From Anaerolineales bacterium (GTDB lineage Bacteria > Chloroflexota > Anaerolineae > Anaerolineales > UBA4823), in assembly GCA_016932955.1 (NCBI GenBank), contig JAFGBV010000248.1:1-33144 (forward strand): a stretch of DNA of 33,144 nt, read 5' to 3'. Below the pieces are notes generated by a model. The model was not told where the DNA came from and ran no database searches. It saw only the letters and a list, made by a program, of their open reading frames with translations. A program made the position numbers and the translations under genes. Below, piece after piece: positions 1 through 8,330 of this stretch (the first letter of the stretch is position 1; every line of letters begins with the position of its first letter).

Positions 1-1
1 G

Positions 2-109
2 AACCAGACCGGGAATGGCCTGAGCCATGCCACGATCGGTCTGCCGGAGGGTGTGGTTCCCTCCTTCCCGACCGGCAACTACCAGTCCGAAGTCTGTCCG
101 ACCGAGTAA
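2..109 (+). CDS. 3' end of an unidentified protein gene (partial)
   Basis: An open frame enters from the left edge and runs 35 codons to a TAA at 107-109. The visible tail is rich in Gly, Pro, Ser and Thr, has a single Cys four residues before the end, and contains no motif I recognise. Such a composition would suit the C-terminus of an exported or surface protein, but that is a guess. It is followed after 34 bases by a strong intrinsic terminator, so it ends a transcription unit. The frame is supported only by being open and by the terminator placement. Confidence 0.5.
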   Translation, partial: NQTGNGLSHATIGLPEGVVPSFPTGNYQSEVCPTE

Positions 110-143
110 TCACTCACTAAGGGGTGAAAGTGAGCTGTAAGAA

Positions 144-180
144 AGACCCTGCAGGTCTATAAAACCTGCGGGGTCTTTTT
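144..180 (+). terminator. intrinsic terminator after the partial gene
   Basis: AGACCCTGCAGGT (144-156) pairs with ACCTGCGGGGTCT (164-176). This gives a 13-bp stem with one T-G wobble and a 7-base loop, followed by TTTT. It isolates the left-hand gene from the antitoxin-like gene at 235. Confidence 0.9.
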
Positions 181-234
181 ATGTTATCATTCCTAGCCGT
201 AAGGCAACCCGGCGTTATTTGAATAGAGGCTAAG

Positions 235-525
235 ATGGATCAGAGAAATAAGTTTGATTCTGAAGAGATCGAATTGATCGCCTCATACGAAGCGGATGAG
301 TGGCGCTCGGTGCGCGACGCAGGAACAGAGAAGCAACGCTACCAGGAAATTGCCCGCGCAACCTTTCGCAAAGATCGCCGGGTCAATATCCGCATCTCTG
401 CCAAGGATCTACAGGAGCTGCAAAAACGGGCGCTGGAGGAGGGGATTCCCTACCAAACCTTGATGGCGAGCATCTTGCATAAATATGTCTCGGGTACGCT
501 GGTATCGAAGTCTTCACAGGGGTGA
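235..525 (+). CDS. orphan BrnA/CopG-type antitoxin-like protein
   Basis: This 96-residue protein resembles the predicted CopG/RHH antitoxin group (COG5304, BrnA-like). It has an acidic N-terminal helix with an E-x-x-E-W-R-S-V motif (about residues 17-26), a linker, then a ribbon-helix-helix-like segment at residues 48-88. That segment begins RRVNIRIS, the DNA-contacting strand in this group, and continues with KALEEGIPYQT-like helix residues. Such proteins normally bind their own promoter and neutralise a co-encoded RNase toxin of the BrnT/RelE type. No toxin frame exists here: terminators close off the gene on both sides (144-180 and 551-600). It may be a solitary regulator, an immunity-like antitoxin, or the remnant of a TA pair. 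The ATG is preceded by AGAGG at suitable distance. Confidence 0.75.
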   Translation: MDQRNKFDSEEIELIASYEADEWRSVRDAGTEKQRYQEIARATFRKDRRVNIRISAKDLQELQKRALEEGIPYQTLMASILHKYVSGTLVSKSSQG

Positions 526-550
526 GAAGACAAATAAACCACCTTTTCAA

Positions 551-600
551 GTGAAAAGACCTCACCGGCAGAGGCTGCCAGAGAGGTCTTTTCATTTTTA
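551..600 (+). terminator. intrinsic terminator after the antitoxin-like gene
   Basis: TGAAAAGACCTC (552-563) pairs perfectly with GAGGTCTTTTCA (583-594). A small inner hairpin (GGCAG/CTGCC) sits in the loop, and a T-rich tail follows at 594-599. It separates the antitoxin-like gene from the HEPN-MNT pair. Confidence 0.9.
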
Positions 601-634
601 CCAAATTTCTTGTGCTTGGGTGGAAAATCCATTG

Positions 635-640
635 TATAAT
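635..640 (+). promoter_or_regulatory. -10 element of the HEPN-MNT promoter, predicted near-leaderless
   Basis: A consensus TATAAT lies so close to the start codons (GTG 648, ATG 651) that the expected transcription start, about 7 bases downstream, falls at or just before the start codon. The best -35 match, TTGTGC at 610-615, is weak and spaced 19 bases away. Confidence 0.55.
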
Positions 641-650
641 TTCCTGAGTG

Positions 651-1040
651 ATGAGAGACGACACACGAAATTGGATTGCCCTTGCAGAATATGATATTGA
701 AACCGCCAGCCATATGCTAAAATCTGGGCGGTATCTTTATGTTGTTTTCCTATGCCACCTGGCATTGGAGAAGATGTTGAAGGCTCATGTAACCGAGGTC
801 ACGCAGGAGTTCCCGGCGAAGACACATGATCTGATTTACCTGGTTAGGAAGTGCGGATTGGAATTGCCGCAGGATCTGCTTGAGTTTGTTGGCAAGATCA
901 ATACAGCGAGTATACCAACCCGCTACCCTGAAGATTTGCACCGGGCTCTCCAGGAGTATCCCAAACCGGTGGTGCTAGAATATCTGGCGCAGACGCGCAA
1001 GGTGATGATATGGCTGAAAGAGCGCTTAGAAGTATCGTAA
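651..1040 (+). CDS. HEPN domain protein (putative toxin of a HEPN-MNT pair)
   Basis: This 129-residue, mostly helical protein matches the COG2250-type HEPN family. It has an N-terminal W-x-x-x-A-x-x-D-x-x-x-A helix, the C-H-L-A-L-E-K-M-L-K-A helix (about residues 34-46), a K-T-H-D-L segment and an I-P-T-R-Y-P-E-D-L-H stretch near residue 90. Many HEPN proteins are RNases whose site is R-x4-6-H. Here the only match is Arg-x5-His in that last stretch, and the Tyr two residues after the His, modified in HepT, is absent. The gene overlaps the downstream nucleotidyltransferase gene by 31 bases, the usual arrangement in these two-gene TA modules. Start: GTG at 648 or ATG at 651; I prefer ATG because a transcript starting near 647 would carry almost no leader. 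Confidence 0.8.
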   Translation: MRDDTRNWIALAEYDIETASHMLKSGRYLYVVFLCHLALEKMLKAHVTEVTQEFPAKTHDLIYLVRKCGLELPQDLLEFVGKINTASIPTRYPEDLHRALQEYPKPVVLEYLAQTRKVMIWLKERLEVS

Positions 1041-1330
1041 CTCGTTTCTGTAGCGAGTTATCCCGAATGGGCATCCGCGTGGAAGAAGTGATGCTCTATG
1101 GCTCGCAGGCTCGAGGAACCGCGCTTCCGGATAGCGATATTGATCTGATCATCATCTCGCCCGATTGGGAAGCCTACAACCAGCGCGAGCGTTTGGAGAT
1201 TCTGGGTGTGGCAGCTGCCCGTATACTGGAACCAGTACAAGCCAATGGTTTCACACCCCAGGAGATTGCCTCAAGAAAATTGCTGCCCTTCTGGGAGCAC
1301 ATTCTCCACACTCAAGCCACATCAGTGTAA
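1010..1330 (+). CDS. MNT-type minimal nucleotidyltransferase (putative antitoxin)
   Basis: This 106-residue protein has the polymerase-beta superfamily signature L-Y-G-S-Q-A-R-G followed by S-D-I-D-L. The Gly-Ser pair and two metal-binding Asp residues are intact, so catalysis is plausible. In characterised HepT-MntA pairs the nucleotidyltransferase inactivates its HEPN partner by AMPylation. Whether that applies here is uncertain, because the target Tyr of HepT is not evident in the partner. The start ATG lies inside the HEPN gene and is preceded by AAGGTG (999-1004), so translation is probably coupled. The gene ends 71 bases before the leader peptide of the aspS operon. No terminator is visible between them, so some read-through into the attenuator is possible. 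Confidence 0.82.
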   Translation: MAERALRSIVTRFCSELSRMGIRVEEVMLYGSQARGTALPDSDIDLIIISPDWEAYNQRERLEILGVAAARILEPVQANGFTPQEIASRKLLPFWEHILHTQATSV

Positions 1331-1368
1331 CCGAAATGTTGAACCTTCCCCGCCTGCCTGTTCTCGTG

Positions 1369-1374
1369 TATAAT
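1369..1374 (+). promoter_or_regulatory. -10 element of the aspS-asnS leader promoter
   Basis: Perfect TATAAT with an expected transcription start near 1381, 21 bases before the leader-peptide ATG. This leaves room for a GGGA ribosome site at 1390-1393. No good -35 is visible: TTGAAC at 1339-1344 is 24 bases away, too far. Confidence 0.6.
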
Positions 1375-1401
1375 GCACGAAATCTTTACGGGATAACACT
1401 G

Positions 1402-1461
1402 ATGCACTCTCTGGCACTCTCATCCAATAATAACGATAATGATGCTGCTCGCGTCGGGTGA
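1402..1461 (+). CDS. Asn/Asp-rich attenuator leader peptide
   Basis: A 19-codon reading frame, MHSLALSSNNNDNDAARVG, lies between a TATAAT promoter (1369-1374) and aspS. Six consecutive codons at 1426-1443 read Asn-Asn-Asn-Asp-Asn-Asp (AAT AAT AAC GAT AAT GAT). These are exactly the two amino acids charged by the products of the downstream aspS and asnS genes. A GGGA ribosome site ends 8 bases before the ATG. The TGA (1459-1461) lies inside the 5' strand of the antiterminator stem (1451-1462), so a ribosome that finishes the peptide would cover that strand. This is the layout of classical amino-acid operon attenuators (trp, his, leu, pheST). The function is inferred from layout; I know of no described Asn/Asp example. 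Confidence 0.82.
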   Translation: MHSLALSSNNNDNDAARVG

Positions 1462-1534
1462 GAGGATTCAGGCTGCCAGAACGTCAACCCAAACCTGAGA
1501 CACACTCGCCCGACGCAGAAGCGGCGGGCGTTTT
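1451..1534 (+). promoter_or_regulatory. transcription attenuator: antiterminator/terminator switch of aspS-asnS
   Basis: Two mutually exclusive stems are visible. Antiterminator: GCGTCGGGTGAG (1451-1462) pairs with CTCGCCCGACGC (1505-1516) over 12 bp with a single T-G wobble; a small hairpin, TCAGG/CCTGA (1468-1472 with 1494-1498), sits between the arms. Terminator: CGCCCG (1507-1512) pairs with CGGGCG (1525-1530), and inside it CGC (1514-1516) pairs with GCG (1521-1523) around an AGAA loop, followed by TTTT (1531-1534). Bases 1507-1516 belong to both stems. Predicted logic: a ribosome stalled on uncharged Asn or Asp codons (1426-1443) leaves 1451-1462 free, the antiterminator forms and aspS-asnS are transcribed. 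A ribosome reaching the TGA masks 1451-1462, and the terminator forms. Confidence 0.8.
1507..1534 (+). terminator. attenuator terminator hairpin upstream of aspS
   Basis: A 6-bp GC stem, one A-G mismatch, a 3-bp GC stem and a 4-base loop are followed by TTTT, then a second T-run (ACATCTTTT). It lies between the leader peptide and the aspS ribosome site, so it can only act as a regulatory or upstream terminator. Confidence 0.8.
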
Positions 1535-1569
1535 ACATCTTTTCACCAGTCCTACTTTCGGAGGCGTCT

Positions 1570-3336
1570 ATGTACAAGACACACACTTGCGGAGAGCTAC
1601 GCTCCAGCCACGCCGGGCAGGAGGTTACCCTGGCGGGGTGGGTGCATACCCAGCGCGACCATGGCGGCGTCATCTTCATTGACCTGCGCGACCGCTTCGG
1701 CATCGTCCAGGTGGTGGTCAACCCGGACCTTCCGGAAGATTCGCTCAAGGCTGCCAGCAGCGCCCGCGCCGAGTGGGTGGTGCAGGTGAAGGGCACGGTG
1801 AGCCAGCGCCCGGCAGGGATGCAGAACCCCAATTTGCCCACTGGCCAGATCGAGGTGATTGCCAGCCAGGTTCGCGTGCTGAACCCTGCCCGTACGCCTC
1901 CCTTTTACATTAATAAAGATGAGGAGATCGACGAGAACACCCGCCTGCGCTACCGTTACCTCGATTTACGCCGCGAGCGCATGCGCCGCAACCTGGTGCT
2001 GCGCCATAAGATGGTGAAATTCATCCGCGATTACCTGGATGAGCGTGGCTTTCTGGAAGTGGAGACCCCCATCCTCTTCAAGACCACGCCGGAAGGAGCG
2101 CGTGACTATTTGGTGCCTTCGCGAGTCCATCCTGGCGAGTTTTACGCCCTGCCCCAATCGCCCCAGCAGCTCAAGCAGATGTTGATGGTCGCCGGGATCG
2201 AGCGCTATTTCCAGATTGCGCGTTGTTTCCGCGATGAAGATCAGCGCGGCGACCGTCAGCCAGAGTTCACCCAGTTGGATATGGAAATCTCGTATGTAGA
2301 GCGGGAAGACGTGATGCGCCTGGCGGAGGATCTCTTCACCCGCCTGGCGGCAGAGGTAGTGCCCCACAAGCGCCTGCTGGCTTCTCCCTGGCCGCGCCTC
2401 ACCTATCGCCAGGCGATGGATCGCTTCGGTAAAGATAACCCCGACCTGCGCTATGGCATGGAGCTGCAGGATATCAGCGACCTTGCACCTGGCAGCGGTT
2501 TTGGCGTTTTCGAGGGTGTCGTTGCTGCGGGTGGTCATGTGCGCGGCATCAATGCCTCCGGGCTGGGCGAAACTTCACGCAAGCAATTGGATGAGCTGGC
2601 CGAGTTCGTCAAGAAGTATGGCGCCAAGGGGCTGGCTTACCTGGCGCTCACCCCGGAAGGTGAAACGCGTTCCTCCTTTGCCAAGTACCTGGCTCCCGAG
2701 CGTTTGCAGGCTGTTCTCGAGCGTATGCAGGCCAAGCCGGGCGATCTGCTGCTTTTTGTTGCGGATCAGCCTGCCGTAGTCTATGAGTCGCTCGGTCGCT
2801 TACGCGTGCTGCTTGCCGAGCGCATGGGCCTGGCTGACCCGGATTTGCTCGCCTTTTGCTGGGTGACTGATTTCCCCCTGGTCAACTGGAACGAGGAAGA
2901 GCAGCGCTGGGATCCCAGCCACCACCTCTTCACTTCACCGATGCTGGAGGATATTCCCTTGCTGGAGAGCGACCCCGGCAAGGCGCGCGGGCAGCAGTAT
3001 GACCTTGTGTTGAACAACTACGAGGTGGGCGGCGGCTCGATCCGCATCCACGACCGCGGCCTGCAGGAGAAGATCTTCAAATTGATCGGGTTGGATCCCG
3101 AAGTGGCGCGCGAGCGCTTTGGGCACATGCTCGAAGCCTTTGAGTTTGGCACGCCGCCGCATGGCGGCATTGCCCCCGGCATCGACCGTATCTGCATGAT
3201 CCTCGCCGACGAGCCGAACATCCGCGAGGTGATTGCCTTCCCCAAGAACCAGGCTGCCCGCGATGTGATGGCCGGAGCGCCTTCCCCTGCGGAATCGGCG
3301 CAATTGAAAGAACTGCATCTCAAACTTGATCTATAA
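1570..3336 (+). CDS. aspS: aspartate--tRNA ligase (AspRS)
   Basis: This class IIb synthetase charges tRNA with Asp in the cytoplasm. The 588 residues are full length for the bacterial type: an OB-fold anticodon domain (about 1-110), a catalytic core with Q-S-P-Q at 196-199 and motif 2 [15 protein letters not shown] (220-237), a GAD insertion domain, and motif 3 with G-I-A-P-G-I-D-R near the C-terminus. GGAGG (1560-1564) precedes the ATG by 5 bases. In the anticodon domain, R-D-H-G-G puts His at residue 31 (codon 1660-1662) and Gly at 83. These positions are reported to distinguish non-discriminating bacterial AspRS, which also aminoacylates tRNA-Asn, from discriminating enzymes that carry Leu at the first position. 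This enzyme may therefore be relaxed even though asnS follows 18 bases downstream in the same operon. The gene sits behind the Asn/Asp attenuator. Confidence 0.97.
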   Translation: MYKTHTCGELRSSHAGQEVTLAGWVHTQRDHGGVIFIDLRDRFGIVQVVVNPDLPEDSLKAASSARAEWVVQVKGTVSQRPAGMQNPNLPTGQIEVIASQVRVLNPARTPPFYINKDEEIDENTRLRYRYLDLRRERMRRNLVLRHKMVKFIRDYLDERGFLEVETPILFKTTPEGARDYLVPSRVHPGEFYALPQSPQQLKQMLMVAGIERYFQIARCFRDEDQRGDRQPEFTQLDMEISYVEREDVMRLAEDLFTRLAAEVVPHKRLLASPWPRLTYRQAMDRFGKDNPDLRYGMELQDISDLAPGSGFGVFEGVVAAGGHVRGINASGLGETSRKQLDELAEFVKKYGAKGLAYLALTPEGETRSSFAKYLAPERLQAVLERMQAKPGDLLLFVADQPAVVYESLGRLRVLLAERMGLADPDLLAFCWVTDFPLVNWNEEEQRWDPSHHLFTSPMLEDIPLLESDPGKARGQQYDLVLNNYEVGGGSIRIHDRGLQEKIFKLIGLDPEVARERFGHMLEAFEFGTPPHGGIAPGIDRICMILADEPNIREVIAFPKNQAARDVMAGAPSPAESAQLKELHLKLDL

Positions 3337-3354
3337 TGTAGTAGAGGAGTAAAT

Positions 3355-4698
<1,344 letters not shown>

Positions 4699-4713
4699 TG
4701 GTATCCTTCTAAC

Positions 4714-4747
4714 GGGGAGGGGCAATCACAGCCTCTCCCCAATTTTT
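4714..4747 (+). terminator. intrinsic terminator of the aspS-asnS operon
   Basis: GGGGAGGGGC (4714-4723) pairs with GCCTCTCCCC (4731-4740) over 10 bp with one G-T wobble, followed by AATTTTT. Confidence 0.9.
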
Positions 4748-4764
4748 ATCCAGCATAGGGGAAT

Positions 4765-7700
4765 ATGTCTTTCGAGGAACAGATCAAGCAATTACAGGCA
4801 GCCATCGCCGCGCAGGAGAACCTGCGCGCAACCTTGGGAGATACGGTTGTAGATGTGGCTATCGCCGCGCTGGCCGAGAAATTGGCAGCTTTACAGACGC
4901 AGCAAGGCCTGGCGGAACAGCGAAAGCAGGTCGCAGTGTTGTTTGCGGATTTTTCCGGTTTCACCGCAATGGCGGAGGCGATGGATTCGGAAGATGTCGC
5001 CAGCACGATGAATGCTATTTGGGAACGGCTGGATGCAGTGATCCAGGCGCACGGCGGTTGGATCGATAAACACATTGGCGACGCGGTGATGGCGCTGTTT
5101 GGCGTGCCAATCGCTCGTGAGGACGATCCCGAACGTGCCATCCGGTCTGCTTTGGAGATGCAAAAGGCGCTGGAGAAATGCCGCCAGGAGAAAAATATCC
5201 ATCTTGAGATGCGTATAGCCGTGCATATTGGCCCAGTACGATTGGGCGGCGTAGGGTCGAAGGCAGAGTACACCGCCATGGGCGATGCAGTGAATACTGC
5301 CAGCTACCTGCAGCGGGCCGCTCCTGTGGGCAAAGTGCTGGTGTCGCAGCAGGCATACCGCCATGTGCGGGGTCTTTTTGATGTACAAATGGTGGAAGAG
5401 GTAGCGATCAAGGGAAAATCGGAAAAGGTTATTGCCTATGTGATCACCGACGCAAAGCAGCGCTTTTTCCGCTTACCCACACGCGGGGTGGAGGGTGTGG
5501 AAACGCCCATGGTAGGCCGCCAGCCCCAGCTCGCTTTTCTGCAACAGGCTTATAACCGGGTGGTACATAACAGGCAGGCAGAACGGGTGATCGTCACAGG
5601 CGAGGCTGGCATAGGCAAATCGCGTCTGCTCGACGAGTTCAGTGCGACCCTCGCCAACACACCGCAGGCAGTTTCCCTCTACAAAGCCCGGGTTGATCCG
5701 CAAGCCAGCCACCTTCCCTATGCGCTGGTGCGTGATCTGCTCTTTTCGCGCTTTGAAATCCTCGCCAGTCAATCCGCCCTGGTGACCCGCAACCTGCTGG
5801 AGGCGGGTATATTGCAGATTCTGGGTGAGGGCAGCCAGGAAAAAGCGCATATCATTGGGCATCTCATCGGGCTGGATTTCTCCGCCAGCCCCTACCTGAG
5901 TGGGATTCTGGAGGAGGTGCGTCAAATCCGCGACCGGGCGGTTCACTATCTGACACAATTATTCACCGCCGATGCGCAAACCAGGCCGCTGGTGATCTTC
6001 GTCGATGACCTTCATTGGAGCGACGAGGCTTCCCTGTCTTTGCTGGAGACGATACTGAACCAATGCCGGACGGCACCTATTCTGCTGCTGGTTCTTACCC
6101 GCCCGGAGTTTTTTGAAACACACCCTGAATGGAGTGAGCAGGTTGAATGCAGCACCCGTTTGGATCTACAACTGCTTTCGGCGCGTGACACTGCTTTCCT
6201 GGTTGAGCAAATCTTGGGTCAAGCAGGAGGTGTTTCGCCTGATTTAAACAGGTTGATTTTCCAGGGTAGTGAGGGTAACCCGTTTTATATTGAGGAGTTG
6301 CTCAAAATGCTGATCGAGGAGGGTGTTATTCAGCATGGCGCTACTGGCTGGCTGCTGATCGCCCAAGAGCCGCTATCTATTCACGTGCCGCAAACGCTGG
6401 CGGGCGTATTACAGGCGCGTTTAGACCTGCTGGCTGTGACTGAGCTTCATGTTCTGCAGTGGGGAGCGGTGCTGGGGCAGGTGTTTTGGGAAAGCGCCCT
6501 GGCGCAAATGCAAGAAGTAGATCTTCCGCTAGATGCTCAACTAGACACTGTAGCGATTGCTCAGGCACTCACCAATCTGGAGCAGAAAGAACTGATCGTC
6601 GAGCGCCAGGGATCCGCATTTGCCGGCGAAAGAGAATTTGTATTCAGACATGCTCTGCTCCATAACGTGACTTACGAGAGCATCCTCAAGCGCCGCCGCA
6701 ACCCTTTACATGCCTGCGCGGCAGGCTGGCTGGTAGCCCACGGCGGCGAGCGCTTTAGTGAGAATGCCGGTTTGATCGCCTTTCATTACGAGTGCGCCCA
6801 GGAACCTGTCCTGGCAGGGGAGTGGTACTATCGCGCCGGCAGGCAGGCGCAGAATACCTATGCCATCCATACAGCCGTGGATGATTATCTGAAAGCATTG
6901 GCTTTGCTGCCCCAGACTCCAGCCTGTTTCCCATTGCGGATTGCCTGTTATGAAGGCATGGCACGCATGCTCTTTTGGCAGACGCGCTACTCTTCGGCTG
7001 TCGAAGCGTACCAGGAAATGCTGCAGGAATCACACGCAGCCGGTGATTGCGCGGCGCAGTCTCGCGCACTGAAAGCACTGGCTACAGTGATGGATGGTCA
7101 AGGCGAATATCACGCCTCGTTGGAATACGCCAGTCAAGCGGTGGAAATTGCCCGTGCCGCAGAAGCGCAGCCCGAATTGGCTGATGCGTTGATGTGGCTG
7201 GGGTGGGCTCAACATCGCTTAGGTGAGATGCAGCTTGCTATCACATTAGGCGAGCAGTCGCTGGAGCTGGCGATGCGCCTGAATGAATCACATATGATCG
7301 CCTCCAGCAAGGTGCTGTTAGGGGTAGTGCATGGGCGGGTGGGAAACTACGAGCGTGCGATTGCTTTCATGGAAGAAGCTCTGACCCATTTACGGCAGGT
7401 GGGGGATCGGGCGCGAATGGCTTCCACATTGAACAACCTCAGCGATGTGTACACTCAGCTGGGCGATACTGCCAAGGGGATGGCTCTGCTGCAGGAAGCA
7501 CTGGCGATTGCCCGTGAAATCGGCAGCCGCTCCCGTGAGATCGTGTACCTGGGTAACCTCGCGATCTCCCACGTGGGCATGGGGATGTATGAGGTAGCGG
7601 AGCCGGAACTGTGCCAGGCGATTGCATTGCTTGAAGAGGCGGATACGAAGTTTCCTGATATCTATTGTTCACTGGTGCGCGCTTGCCTGGGGCAAAACAA

Positions 7701-8076
7701 GACCATCACTTGCCAGGGTGAGAGCATCGTATCGCTGGCGCAGCGAGCTCTGGATATGGCTCAGGAATTGGACGACCCGGCTGGGATTTCGGATGCATGG
7801 AGTGTGATGGGCAAGGCGATGGCTACTGTGCCAGCCGAGTCACAGAAATACTCTCCATCTGCTTGCTTTGAGAAAGCCATACATAGCCTGCCTGAAACCG
7901 GAGCAGACCGCGAGAAGGCGAATCATTTACGCGATTGGGCGCGCTATGAGCTGGCATACGGCGATCCGCTCCAGGGTGAGGCAATGTGGCGGCAAGCTTA
8001 CCTGTTATTTCTCCAACTGGGATTATCCTCCGAAGCAGCCAGTATGGGTGAAATGCCGCCAGCCGAGTCGCTCTAA
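4765..8076 (+). CDS. class III nucleotide cyclase-AAA ATPase-TPR signalling protein
   Basis: This is a 1103-residue soluble protein. A short helical N-terminal segment (1-50) with a Q-A-A-I-A-A-Q-x-x-L-R-A-T-L-G-D pattern precedes a class III cyclase domain (about 52-225). That domain keeps both metal-binding Asp (Asp62 in A-D-F-S-G-F, Asp106 in H-I-G-D-A), Lys166, and the Asn177 and Arg184 expected for catalysis, so it should make cAMP or cGMP. Next comes an AAA_16-type ATPase with Walker A G-E-A-G-I-G-K-S (279-286) and Walker B L-V-I-F-V-D-D (409-415). The C-terminal half (about 620-1090) is helical with repeated TPR-like units that probably sense a ligand or partner. No membrane segment is apparent. 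It stands alone between the asnS terminator and the RNA gene at 8124. The signal sensed is unknown. The architecture behind the cyclase matches that of the kinase encoded at 24656-28243. Confidence 0.9.
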   Translation: MSFEEQIKQLQAAIAAQENLRATLGDTVVDVAIAALAEKLAALQTQQGLAEQRKQVAVLFADFSGFTAMAEAMDSEDVASTMNAIWERLDAVIQAHGGWIDKHIGDAVMALFGVPIAREDDPERAIRSALEMQKALEKCRQEKNIHLEMRIAVHIGPVRLGGVGSKAEYTAMGDAVNTASYLQRAAPVGKVLVSQQAYRHVRGLFDVQMVEEVAIKGKSEKVIAYVITDAKQRFFRLPTRGVEGVETPMVGRQPQLAFLQQAYNRVVHNRQAERVIVTGEAGIGKSRLLDEFSATLANTPQAVSLYKARVDPQASHLPYALVRDLLFSRFEILASQSALVTRNLLEAGILQILGEGSQEKAHIIGHLIGLDFSASPYLSGILEEVRQIRDRAVHYLTQLFTADAQTRPLVIFVDDLHWSDEASLSLLETILNQCRTAPILLLVLTRPEFFETHPEWSEQVECSTRLDLQLLSARDTAFLVEQILGQAGGVSPDLNRLIFQGSEGNPFYIEELLKMLIEEGVIQHGATGWLLIAQEPLSIHVPQTLAGVLQARLDLLAVTELHVLQWGAVLGQVFWESALAQMQEVDLPLDAQLDTVAIAQALTNLEQKELIVERQGSAFAGEREFVFRHALLHNVTYESILKRRRNPLHACAAGWLVAHGGERFSENAGLIAFHYECAQEPVLAGEWYYRAGRQAQNTYAIHTAVDDYLKALALLPQTPACFPLRIACYEGMARMLFWQTRYSSAVEAYQEMLQESHAAGDCAAQSRALKALATVMDGQGEYHASLEYASQAVEIARAAEAQPELADALMWLGWAQHRLGEMQLAITLGEQSLELAMRLNESHMIASSKVLLGVVHGRVGNYERAIAFMEEALTHLRQVGDRARMASTLNNLSDVYTQLGDTAKGMALLQEALAIAREIGSRSREIVYLGNLAISHVGMGMYEVAEPELCQAIALLEEADTKFPDIYCSLVRACLGQNKTITCQGESIVSLAQRALDMAQELDDPAGISDAWSVMGKAMATVPAESQKYSPSACFEKAIHSLPETGADREKANHLRDWARYELAYGDPLQGEAMWRQAYLLFLQLGLSSEAASMGEMPPAESL

Positions 8077-8111
8077 TCTAAAATCACCTACTCACCGCTA
8101 ACCTTTTGTGG

Positions 8112-8117
8112 TATAAG
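8112..8117 (+). promoter_or_regulatory. -10 element of the 6S-like RNA gene
   Basis: TATAAG places the expected start at about 8124, one base before the first pair of the RNA closing stem at 8125. No clear -35 is seen. Confidence 0.5.
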
Positions 8118-8123
8118 ATAAGT

Positions 8124-8291
8124 ACCCTGCTGTGCACGTGTTGCCGCTTTTCGGTTCTGAGCCAACACTCTTAATCCGGGGCCCGATCTTTCGAGGGTGA
8201 CGCGATAGGCTAACGCCAAGGCGGATCCTTCGGGTAGGGAACCAACCTGCGAAGGCAGGTTCAGAACTTAGCAGCACACGGCACGGTGGGG
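8124..8291 (+). ncRNA. ssrS: structured RNA, probably 6S RNA
   Basis: A gene-free stretch of about 295 bases holds a sequence that folds into one long rod, as 6S RNA does. The closing stem pairs CCCTGCTGTGC (8125-8135) with GCACGGTGGGG (8281-8291) and CGTGT (8137-8141) with ACACG (8276-8280), with one bulged A. Inside it, GTTCTG pairs with CAGAAC, and AACCTGC/GCAGGTT forms a side hairpin on the 3' strand. An apical arm carries GCCCGA/TCGGGT. The TTCTGAGCC and GGTTCAGAAC blocks resemble the CCTGAGCC and GGTTCAAGG blocks flanking the open bubble of proteobacterial 6S RNA. Length (about 168 nt) and a promoter abutting the closing stem also fit. 6S RNA mimics an open promoter and binds sigma-70 RNA polymerase. 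SRP, tmRNA and RNase P signatures are absent. Identification rests on fold and partial motifs only. Confidence 0.6.
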
Positions 8292-8330
8292 TTCGTTAAA
8301 AGGCTCGTTTTCCAATTTCCCCTCAACTTG

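Noticed and set aside
1165..1461. 98-residue protein covering the leader peptide
   Set aside because: Its first two thirds lie in another frame inside the MNT gene. Only the final part from ATG 1402, with its own ribosome site and promoter, makes sense.
1331..1569. T-box riboswitch upstream of aspS
   Set aside because: The conserved T-box antiterminator block is absent, while a complete leader-peptide attenuator explains the region.
1966..2538. 190-residue minus-strand reading frame inside aspS
   Set aside because: It is a shadow of a highly conserved synthetase gene, without ribosome site, promoter or recognisable domain. Similar shadows at 4003-4725 (-) and 23701-24396 (+) were dropped for the same reason.
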